NCBI GenBank assembly: GCA_015067145.1
Contig: SVNA01000014.1
Span: 1 to 49,196 of the forward strand
DNA from: Oscillospiraceae bacterium
Lineage (GTDB): Bacteria; Bacillota; Clostridia; Oscillospirales; Ruminococcaceae
Direction: 5' to 3'
DNA: 49,196 nt
Under the pieces are notes generated by a model, which was not told the origin of the DNA, did no database searches, and saw only the letters and a program-made list of their open reading frames with translations. Positions 1 through 6,304 of this stretch are shown in pieces. Made by a program: the position numbers and the translations under genes. How positions within the stretch are numbered: the stretch's first letter is position 1; each line of letters begins with the position of its first letter.

Positions 1-210
1 TTTGCCTTTGCCGTTTTTGATAACTTTAGCTTCAACTTTTGCGCCTTCAACTACTGGTGTACCGAATTTAGCTTCTGCACCTTCGCCTACGAGCAAAACC
101 TGATCAAAAACAACTGTTTCTTCTGCTGCTGCGTTGAGTTTTTCGATGAACAATACGTCGCCTACGTTAGCTGTGTACTGTTTACCGCCAGTAACAAATA
201 CTGCTTTCAT
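1..210 (-). CDS. rplU: 50S ribosomal protein L21 (N-terminal part, cut by window edge)
   Basis: The first 70 residues are visible. They begin MKAVFVTGGKQYTANVGD, the classic L21 opening with the GGKQY motif, followed by a region matching the L21 beta barrel (GTPVVEGAKVEAKV). L21 is a large-subunit ribosomal protein that contacts 23S rRNA near L20. The ATG at 210 has a GAGAGGA ribosome site about 7 bases upstream and lies behind an L21-type leader. The C-terminal third lies beyond the left edge; in Bacillota rplU is normally followed by a small cysteine protease gene and rpmA, so those are expected off-window. Confidence 0.95.
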   Translation of the reverse strand, partial: MKAVFVTGGKQYTANVGDVLFIEKLNAAAEETVVFDQVLLVGEGAEAKFGTPVVEGAKVEAKVIKNGKGK

Positions 211-221
211 GTTTATAATCC

Positions 222-296
222 TCTCATTAAATAAGTCTCGCTGAACCTGGCGTGTACCCGGCGGGTACAACTTAAGCCGTTTACATGCGGCTTTAA
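222..296 (-). promoter_or_regulatory. L21 leader (ribosomal protein autoregulatory 5' UTR)
   Basis: Read on the minus strand, the rplU 5' UTR has a stem-forming GCCGCATGTAAACGGC element and a GTACCCGCCGGGTAC perfect hairpin, followed by the rplU ribosome site. Such structured leaders before rplU are known in Bacillota (L21 leader family) and are thought to bind L21 and repress the operon. The assignment rests on position and on the two hairpins; a covariance-model search was not run. Confidence 0.7.
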
Positions 297-297
297 T

Positions 298-326
298 ATA
301 TTACTATAATTGACACAAAATGTCAA
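298..326 (-). promoter_or_regulatory. Sigma-A promoter of rplU
   Basis: On the minus strand there is TTGACA (326-321), a 17-base spacer and TAATAT (303-298), which places the start of transcription just before the leader. The -35 box is one arm of a short inverted repeat, TTGACA-N5-TGTCAA (310-326). Confidence 0.7.
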
Positions 327-349
327 GTAATATTTACTAATTTTTTTCT

Positions 350-1204
350 TTATTTTTGTGCATTTTCTGCAGATTTTACTGTGTTTTTCAAAAGATTTAC
401 ACGGGTCATAAGGCCAACACCGCCCGGCACCGGTGTAATCTTGCTCACCTTGCCGATAAGCCCGTCAAAATCCGCATCGCCGCAGAGTTTTCCTTCGCTG
501 TTGCGGTTGATTCCTACGTCAATAACAACAGCACCTTCCTTTACCATATCGGCTGTGAGGAAATTTTCTCTGCCTACTGCCACGATAATAACATCTGCCA
601 TTCTTGTTTTTTCGGCAATATTTTTTGTTTTGGAGTGGCAGATTGTAACCGTTGCACTTCTCTGCAGTGCGAGAACAGACACAGGCTTGCCCACAATGTT
701 GCTGCGGCCGATAACCACAACATCCTTGCCGCAGAGATCCACTCCTGCAAAGTCCAGCATATCGATGCAACCCTGCGGTGTGCAAGGTGCAAAACAATCC
801 TTGCCGATGTTCATATTGCCAACATTGACTGCTGTAAAACCGTCAACATCTTTTGATGGGTCAATTGCGTTGATAACAGCATATTCTTCAATATGGTTTG
901 GAAGAGGAAGCTGCACGAGAATGCCGTGAACAGTGTTGTCCTTATTGAGTTTATCAATAATATCCAGCAGTTCCTCCTGTGTTGTGCTTTCCGGCAGTGC
1001 AATATTGTCGGAAAGTATATCACATTCTGCACAGTCCTTGTGTTTGCCGCGTACATAGGACTGGCTTGCAGGATTTTCGCCTACGATTATAACAGAAAGC
1101 TTCGGGTGAACACCTTTAGCCTTTAATTCTTCAACTTTACGGGATATTTCTGCTTTTGCTGCGGCACTTATTTCCCTGCCGCTGATATATTTTTCTTCGT
1201 ACAT
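350..1204 (-). CDS. folD: Bifunctional methylenetetrahydrofolate dehydrogenase/cyclohydrolase
   Basis: This 284-residue protein has the normal FolD length. It interconverts 5,10-methylene-THF, methenyl-THF and 10-formyl-THF with NADP in the cytoplasm, feeding purine and formyl-Met synthesis. Visible signatures are the substrate motif with Tyr50 and catalytic Lys54 (SYVRGKHK), QLPLP (98-102), PCTPQG (140-145), the dinucleotide-binding GRSNIVGKP (167-175) and the C-terminal TPVPGGVGLMT (257-267). It is the last gene of a four-gene minus-strand operon and begins 10 bases after lgt, with an AGGAAT ribosome site. No strong hairpin follows; the stop is just beyond the rplU promoter. Confidence 0.96.
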   Translation of the reverse strand: MYEEKYISGREISAAAKAEISRKVEELKAKGVHPKLSVIIVGENPASQSYVRGKHKDCAECDILSDNIALPESTTQEELLDIIDKLNKDNTVHGILVQLPLPNHIEEYAVINAIDPSKDVDGFTAVNVGNMNIGKDCFAPCTPQGCIDMLDFAGVDLCGKDVVVIGRSNIVGKPVSVLALQRSATVTICHSKTKNIAEKTRMADVIIVAVGRENFLTADMVKEGAVVIDVGINRNSEGKLCGDADFDGLIGKVSKITPVPGGVGLMTRVNLLKNTVKSAENAQK

Positions 1205-1214
1205 TTCTGTATTC

Positions 1215-2108
1215 CTATTCTTCGGTTTTTTCGGTTATTTCTTCACCGCTCTGAGCTGTTGGTGCAGCTTTTTTACCTGTAATATATTTATTATATACGA
1301 TTATACCCACACCTGCAATAACAGAAACTGCTGCTACCAGCTGGCTGGCACGCAGACCTGCAAAAATTTCCAGACTGTCGGTACGCAGGCCCTCGATAAA
1401 GAAACGTCCCATACCGTACCACACCAGATACAGACAGGCAATTTCACCCTTGAATTTACGTCGGCTGAAGTAGAGCTGGATAAGGATAAAGCCCAATAGA
1501 CACCATACTGATTCATACAAAAATGTAGGGTGAACAGGCATTGTCGGGTCAACTGTTATGCCCTGTGCTGCCAATGTTGGCTGAACACGGGTGAGGTAGG
1601 CAGTTGTACCCTCGCTTATCATACCGAACAGACCGTCTGTGTTTGTGCCGAAAGCTTCCTGGTTCATAAAGTTGCCCCAGCGGCCGACGCTCTGACCGAT
1701 AAGTGTGCCGCCAAGAATTACATCGCAGTAATCAAGGATATTGATTTTGCGGATTTTACAGCCTACAAAACCAAGCAGCAGACCGCCGATAACACCGCCG
1801 TAGATGGCAAGACCGCCATCACGGATGTTTATCATATCCATAAAACTTTCGTATTTAAAAGGTGCAAAAGCCACATAATATGCACGGGCACCCACCACTG
1901 CACCGATTGTTGTAAAGAGCACTGTGTCGATAAAATGGTCGGTGTTTATGCCCAGTTTTGAAGTGCGGTAAAAAACTGTTAGCAGCATAAGCATTACGCC
2001 TACACCGATAAGCAGACCGTACCAGTAGATATCAAAACCAAATGGCGAAAATGCCACACGACTGATTTCCATCTCTATTCCAAGTTTTGGAAACTGTACA
2101 TTAAACAT
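1215..2108 (-). CDS. lgt: Prolipoprotein diacylglyceryl transferase
   Basis: Lgt is an integral membrane enzyme that transfers diacylglycerol from phosphatidylglycerol to the lipobox cysteine of prelipoproteins, the first step of lipoprotein maturation. The 297-residue protein shows the family hallmarks: YWYGLLIGVG in the first membrane segment, GGLAIYGGVIGG (98-109), the Lgt signature GRWGNFMNQE (142-151, with the essential Arg) and HPTFLYES (193-200). About seven hydrophobic segments are visible. It sits 3 bases after the M16 peptidase gene and 10 before folD. At least two likely lipoprotein substrates are encoded in this window (37980 and 38541). Confidence 0.96.
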   Translation of the reverse strand: MFNVQFPKLGIEMEISRVAFSPFGFDIYWYGLLIGVGVMLMLLTVFYRTSKLGINTDHFIDTVLFTTIGAVVGARAYYVAFAPFKYESFMDMINIRDGGLAIYGGVIGGLLLGFVGCKIRKINILDYCDVILGGTLIGQSVGRWGNFMNQEAFGTNTDGLFGMISEGTTAYLTRVQPTLAAQGITVDPTMPVHPTFLYESVWCLLGFILIQLYFSRRKFKGEIACLYLVWYGMGRFFIEGLRTDSLEIFAGLRASQLVAAVSVIAGVGIIVYNKYITGKKAAPTAQSGEEITEKTEE

Positions 2109-2111
2109 AGA

Positions 2112-3383
2112 TTAAGCCTCCATAGGGTAAGCTGTAAACACTGTGCATCTGTCTCGGCTGAACATATTTTCCAACTGACTGTTTACATCTTCCAGTGTGA
2201 TTTCTTTGAAAATTTCGAGTGAATTGTATACTGTATTGCCTTTGAAGTACTGATTCACAATGCTTGTTGCAACCTCTTCCACATTTTCAAAATCCACAAC
2301 CATACTGCCGTACATTGCGTTTTTGCTGATGTCGAATTCTTTCTGAGAGATACCTGTTTCCTTAAGTTTGTCGATAGCCTGCCAGATTTCGCTTACAAGC
2401 AGCTGAGGGTCGGCACTTTCGCCTGAAATAATGCTGGAGTAGTAGTCTTCTCCTGCAAAGATTTCGCCTTCGAAGGTGCCATTCACAACGTTGGAATCAT
2501 AGAGCTTGTTGAACAGTTCGCTTGTGGAACCTGTTAGTATATCAATTATAATATCACCGATAATCCCCTGTTTTGCTGTAACTGTGCCGTTCACCTTTTC
2601 CTTGAAGCCAACCGCCACCAGTGGCAGAGAAATAGGCATTTTTATGCTTTTTTCAGAGTATACAATATCTTCCGGCTCTTCAATTTTTTCGCGGATAACA
2701 TGGTGTTTTTCCGCTGTGAAACCCGCTCTTTCCACTGCATCGACAAGCTGCTGTTCTGTGATATTGCCTGCAACAGAGAGAATCATCTCGCTTGGAGAAT
2801 AAAAAGCCTCTGCACATTTATAGAGCATTTCAGGAGTGATTTGTGCAATGCTTTCCACGCTGCCTGCAATATCATCCTTTACTGTATGGTTGTGGTAAAG
2901 CCCCTCCAGCACACCGAAAAGCACACGCCAGGAAGCACTGTCGTCGTACATTTTAATTTCCTGTCCGATAATGCCCTGTTCCTTTTCCACAGTTTCCTTT
3001 GTAAAGTATGGCTGTGTTACAAAGGAGAGGAGAATATCGAGGGATTCGTCTATATTGCTTGTAGCGGAAAATATATAGCAGGTTTTGTCAAAGCTTGTAA
3101 AAGCATTTGCATTTGCACCTGTTCTTGCAAATTTTTCAAAAGCATCGCCATCTTCATTTTCGAACATTTTATGTTCAAGGAAGTGTGCAACACCTGCAGG
3201 AATTTCGTATTTTTCGCCGTCAACGGTAAATCTGCGGTTGATGGAACCGAATTTTGTGGCAAAAACTGCGTGGATACCATTGTGTTTCGGCATTGGGTAA
3301 CAGGCGATTGTGAGTCCGCAGTCGGTTTTTATAAGGCTGTACTGCTCCTTTAAAATATCACTTGTGATTATCTGTTTATTCAT
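2112..3383 (-). CDS. ymfH: M16 zinc peptidase, YmfH-like (active-site subunit)
   Basis: This 423-residue protein belongs to the insulinase/pitrilysin M16 family. The inverted zinc motif HFLEH is present at 67-71 (His67, Glu70, His71), with a likely third ligand in the GQEIKMY stretch about 75 residues later. In Bacillota these proteins come as pairs, one with the zinc site and one without, like B. subtilis YmfH/YmfF, which genetics has linked to EF-P modification and to processing of small peptides. The partner lies 11 bases upstream in the same operon. ATG at 3383 has an AAAGGAT ribosome site. The exact substrate is unknown. Confidence 0.85.
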   Translation of the reverse strand: MNKQIITSDILKEQYSLIKTDCGLTIACYPMPKHNGIHAVFATKFGSINRRFTVDGEKYEIPAGVAHFLEHKMFENEDGDAFEKFARTGANANAFTSFDKTCYIFSATSNIDESLDILLSFVTQPYFTKETVEKEQGIIGQEIKMYDDSASWRVLFGVLEGLYHNHTVKDDIAGSVESIAQITPEMLYKCAEAFYSPSEMILSVAGNITEQQLVDAVERAGFTAEKHHVIREKIEEPEDIVYSEKSIKMPISLPLVAVGFKEKVNGTVTAKQGIIGDIIIDILTGSTSELFNKLYDSNVVNGTFEGEIFAGEDYYSSIISGESADPQLLVSEIWQAIDKLKETGISQKEFDISKNAMYGSMVVDFENVEEVATSIVNQYFKGNTVYNSLEIFKEITLEDVNSQLENMFSRDRCTVFTAYPMEA

Positions 3384-3394
3384 AAAATATCCTT

Positions 3395-4645
3395 TTATTT
3401 TGTAAGTTTGTATATAACATTGAGATGAAGAAGGCTGAGAACATCTCTGATTTCCTGTTCAGTAACAGCTTCCACCCGTGCTTTTACCTGTTCAGGTGAG
3501 GTCCATGTGCCACGGATAGCTTCGTTGAGATACCAGGCTTCTAGACCGTGAAGACCGTCGTGAACAGCGTCAAGACTGTTGAGAAGAACAAGTTTTGTTT
3601 CGTTTATTTCCTTTTCTGTGATTTCGCCTTCGATAAGATTTTTAAGTTCTGCCTGCATTGCTTCGATTGCTTTTTCGCAGTTTTCGTGTTCAACGCCCGA
3701 GTCAACACGCATACTGCCGCTGAAACCGTTGTAAGCCGCTGCACAGTAGTAGCAAAGGCTTTGTTTTTCACGCACATTTTTAAACAGTCTGCTGCTTGCT
3801 GTGCCGCCATAGATTGCACTTGCAACCAGCATAGCATATCTTTCGTCTTCTGTGAGGGCTCTTTTTACTGTGTAATAAAGGCAAACCTTACCCTGAACAA
3901 TATCCATGCTTTCGGTGTAGGTCTGCACCTCTGTCTGCGGCATAATTTCCACAGGGAGAACAGGTTCTGTTGCCTGTTTTCTGTCCGCAAAGGCAGCAAT
4001 AAATTTGTCTTTTATTGTTTCATCGCTTTCAGCTGTAACCATAATTTCCACTATGCTGTCGCTGATAAGTTCTTTATAACAGTTATACAGCTCTGCTGGT
4101 GTAATTTCGTCGATATCTTCAAGATAGCCAAGGCGTTCCACACCGTTTTTGTTATCCCCAAAGAACTTTCTCTGGGCATTTTTGATGCAATAGCCGCGTT
4201 TTTCGTTGATTTCGCCCTCAATTTCCTCGCGGAGTTTTACCTTTTCAACCTCCAGCCAATCGTTGATAAAGCCGCCGTCTTCTACGCATGGGCGGAAGAT
4301 AACACCAAGGAGAACATCCACCATTTCTGCCATAAGGTTTTCGCCGTTTATACAGTACTGGTTTTTGATGCCCTGCATTGTAAAGCGAAGAACACGATTC
4401 TGGCCCACAACAGATGTTGTGGCGGAAAAGTTTGAGCCGTACATGGCATTGAGTTTTTTGGAGAACATACACATATCAGGATAGTCCTCATAACCACGTT
4501 CCATAAGTGTTGGCAGCACAGCGTACATTGTTGCCTTTTCCCTTTCGTTAGGAACAATAAAGCTGATGCTGATGCGGTTACGCTTGAATTTATCCGATGG
4601 TAAAAATGTCAGTGAAACACTGTTCTGTATAGTCTGTCTTTCCAT
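3395..4645 (-). CDS. ymfF: M16 family peptidase-like protein, YmfF-like (no zinc motif)
   Basis: This 416-residue protein has the two-domain M16 fold pattern (for example RGYEDYPDM...LNAMYGSNF, where a zinc subunit would carry HxxEH) but no HxxEH anywhere. It keeps the C-terminal SLCYYCAAAYNGFSGSMRV segment typical of the substrate-binding half. It is therefore probably the non-catalytic partner of the YmfH-like peptidase encoded 11 bases downstream, as in the mitochondrial MPP alpha/beta arrangement. It is the first gene of the operon ymfF-ymfH-lgt-folD. ATG at 4645 follows a GGAG ribosome site. The role in EF-P modification is inferred from B. subtilis only. Confidence 0.82.
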   Translation of the reverse strand: MERQTIQNSVSLTFLPSDKFKRNRISISFIVPNEREKATMYAVLPTLMERGYEDYPDMCMFSKKLNAMYGSNFSATTSVVGQNRVLRFTMQGIKNQYCINGENLMAEMVDVLLGVIFRPCVEDGGFINDWLEVEKVKLREEIEGEINEKRGYCIKNAQRKFFGDNKNGVERLGYLEDIDEITPAELYNCYKELISDSIVEIMVTAESDETIKDKFIAAFADRKQATEPVLPVEIMPQTEVQTYTESMDIVQGKVCLYYTVKRALTEDERYAMLVASAIYGGTASSRLFKNVREKQSLCYYCAAAYNGFSGSMRVDSGVEHENCEKAIEAMQAELKNLIEGEITEKEINETKLVLLNSLDAVHDGLHGLEAWYLNEAIRGTWTSPEQVKARVEAVTEQEIRDVLSLLHLNVIYKLTK

Positions 4646-4727
4646 ATTTTCTCCGTGTATATCAATTAATCTTTAATTATATATTGCTAATCTAATATTT
4701 TATCAAATAATTGTGTATATTTCCAGT

Positions 4728-4766
4728 AAAAAAAGTAAAAACCCATAAATATTATGGGTTTTTATG
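4728..4766 (-). terminator. Intrinsic terminator after the ACT/aspartokinase-like pair
   Basis: AAACCCATAA and its complement form a hairpin (about 4739-4762), followed on the minus strand by a T-rich run. It lies directly after the stop of the aspartokinase-like gene and before ymfF. Confidence 0.8.
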
Positions 4767-4772
4767 TATTTT

Positions 4773-5684
4773 TCATTGACTTATAAGGTTTCTGTGGATT
4801 GCACGGATTGCCTTGTCTGCATTGCATCTGTCCACCACCATTGATATTTTAACTTCGCTGGTGAATATTGTGGTTATATTTATATCGTTTTCGTACAGTA
4901 TCTGCAGCAAACGTGTAACTATACCTTTCTGGGTATGAAAACCTGCCCCCATAACGGAAATTTTTGCCACGTTATCATCAATTATTATTTCACTGAATCC
5001 AAGTTCATTCTTTCTGGATAAAAGCAGCTGTTCAACTGTCTCTTTATCAGTGCCTTTTATGCAAAAGCTTATATCCTGTATTCTTTTGCTGGCAGCCGGA
5101 AGCAACACCGAATCCACATAAATATCCCCGTCGCTTAAAACCTTGAATATATGATAAACAAGGCCTTTGACATCGGGTACCTGGGTAAGGGTTACCACAT
5201 TTATATCGGTGTCCTTGGACATGCTTTTGATTATCTTTTCTCCCACTCCAGAAACCTCCTTTATCACTGTAGGCTCACTGTCTCCGAGAGAAAGCACCTC
5301 CAGACGAACACTGCTGCGTTTGGCAAGGTCGAAAATATCATACTTTATGCCGTTGAAACCATTTACCGAAAGCTCCTGAGCTTCCTGATAGTCCAACTCC
5401 TTTATCTTTTCGGCAAAATCGTATTCCCTTGGGTCCACTGAATATATGGCACGTTTGAGGTAGAACTGGCATTTTTCCGCATACAGCTCTTTTGCCGCTT
5501 TAACCGCCTGCTCCATCGGCTTGTCCACATATTCAAAGGTAACATTTTCCATTGCAATATCGCACTGTTTTTTGGGTGATGCAAACACCTTTACCTTATA
5601 GCCCAATGCTATATCCTTTGTACAGACTTCTTTTATCTTTTCATGGTCTGTAAATTCTTTTATATATTTAACTATATAGGCCAT
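4773..5684 (-). CDS. Aspartokinase-like protein with two ACT domains but no kinase core
   Basis: The 303 residues align by eye with the C-terminal half of aspartate kinase. Residues 78-131 resemble the end of the kinase domain (YSVDPR, then a stretch like KELDYQEAQELS and SVRLEVLS), and two ACT domains follow (about 160-225 and 240-303; GAGFHTQKGIVTRLLQ and TSEVKISMVVD are near-consensus). The N-terminus keeps only a vestige (MAYIVKYIKEFTDHEKIKEV) where the catalytic KFGGTSV should be, and about 100-150 residues of the catalytic domain are absent. The protein therefore cannot be a normal kinase; an amino-acid-sensing or regulatory subunit is my inference. The reading frame is clean and not decayed. 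Its ATG overlaps the stop of the upstream ACT gene by one base (TAATG), implying coupled translation. It could bind a true aspartokinase encoded elsewhere. Confidence 0.82.
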   Translation of the reverse strand: MAYIVKYIKEFTDHEKIKEVCTKDIALGYKVKVFASPKKQCDIAMENVTFEYVDKPMEQAVKAAKELYAEKCQFYLKRAIYSVDPREYDFAEKIKELDYQEAQELSVNGFNGIKYDIFDLAKRSSVRLEVLSLGDSEPTVIKEVSGVGEKIIKSMSKDTDINVVTLTQVPDVKGLVYHIFKVLSDGDIYVDSVLLPAASKRIQDISFCIKGTDKETVEQLLLSRKNELGFSEIIIDDNVAKISVMGAGFHTQKGIVTRLLQILYENDINITTIFTSEVKISMVVDRCNADKAIRAIHRNLISQ

Positions 5685-6115
5685 TATTTGATAACTTCCT
5701 TTGCAGAGATAACAAAGCTTTGTGAATTGATATCTTTCAGAAGTATTTCCATGCTCTCTGTCATCTCGCTCACACGCAGGTCAAGTGACACAGATGCCGC
5801 ACCGTCACTTGGAGCAGACTGTGTGATTGTAACAACATTGATATGATAGCTGGCAATAAGCTTGAGCAGGCTTTGCAGTGCACCGAGAACATCCTTGAGC
5901 ACAACAGAAACTGTCACCACCGATTTTTTAGCTTCGATAGCTTCAAAAACTTTATCTTTGTATTTATACAATGCACTGCGGGAAATTCCCACAGCCTGTG
6001 CCGCAGCGGAAAGGTTCTTAACCTCTCCCGATGCCAAAAGCTGTTTTGCTTCGATTGTTTTGAGGAATACTTCCGGCAGGACTTCGCTGTCCACAAGTAA
6101 GAATTTGCCTGACAT
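5684..6115 (-). CDS. HTH plus ACT domain protein (PheB/ThrR-like family)
   Basis: This 143-residue protein has an N-terminal segment with a helix-turn-helix look (LSAAAQAVGISRSALYKYKDKVF, about 36-58) and one ACT domain from about residue 72 (VVTVSVVLKDVLGALQSLLKLIASYHINVVTITQ). Proteins of this layout are annotated as ACT domain-containing PheB family and in Clostridia usually stand before homoserine dehydrogenase. Here the neighbour is instead the kinase-less aspartokinase-like gene, overlapping by one base. It is probably an amino-acid-responsive regulator, DNA-binding or allosteric. The start has a good GGAGAAAGATATGTC context. Two sigma-A-like promoters lie upstream. Confidence 0.82.
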   Translation of the reverse strand: MSGKFLLVDSEVLPEVFLKTIEAKQLLASGEVKNLSAAAQAVGISRSALYKYKDKVFEAIEAKKSVVTVSVVLKDVLGALQSLLKLIASYHINVVTITQSAPSDGAASVSLDLRVSEMTESMEILLKDINSQSFVISAKEVIK

Positions 6116-6144
6116 ATCTTTCTCCTTTGCAGATAGTTTCAGAA

Positions 6145-6172
6145 ATTATACAATATATATAAATTATTTCAA
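6145..6172 (-). promoter_or_regulatory. Proximal sigma-A promoter of the ACT operon
   Basis: On the minus strand, TTGAAA (6172-6167), a 16-base spacer and TATAAT (6150-6145) end about 30 bases before the start codon at 6115. Confidence 0.6.
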
Positions 6173-6196
6173 CTTTGATAGGTGTATATTTATAAT

Positions 6197-6225
6197 ATTA
6201 TACATAAATCTGTAAAAAGTTTCAA
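6197..6225 (-). promoter_or_regulatory. Distal sigma-A promoter of the ACT operon
   Basis: On the minus strand, TTGAAA (6225-6220), a 17-base spacer and TATAAT (6202-6197). It is a tandem partner of the proximal promoter, 53 bases upstream of it. Confidence 0.65.
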
Positions 6226-6261
6226 CTATTAATTTTACCTGCCATGCCTCTCCCGTACACA

Positions 6262-6290
6262 AAAAGACAGACCTTGCGGTCTGTCTTTTG
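6262..6290 (-). terminator. Intrinsic terminator after the PBP1-type gene
   Basis: AAAAGACAGACC-N4-GGTCTGTCTTTT forms a perfect 12-bp stem; the flanking A and T runs could let it act on both strands. It lies 15 bases after the PBP stop codon. Confidence 0.9.
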
Positions 6291-6304
6291 AACTTAATAA
6301 AATA

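Noticed and set aside
4773-5684. Idea that the aspartokinase-like gene is a decayed pseudogene
   Set aside because: The frame is intact, start and stop overlap the neighbour cleanly, and both ACT domains keep near-consensus motifs, so selection seems to act on it.
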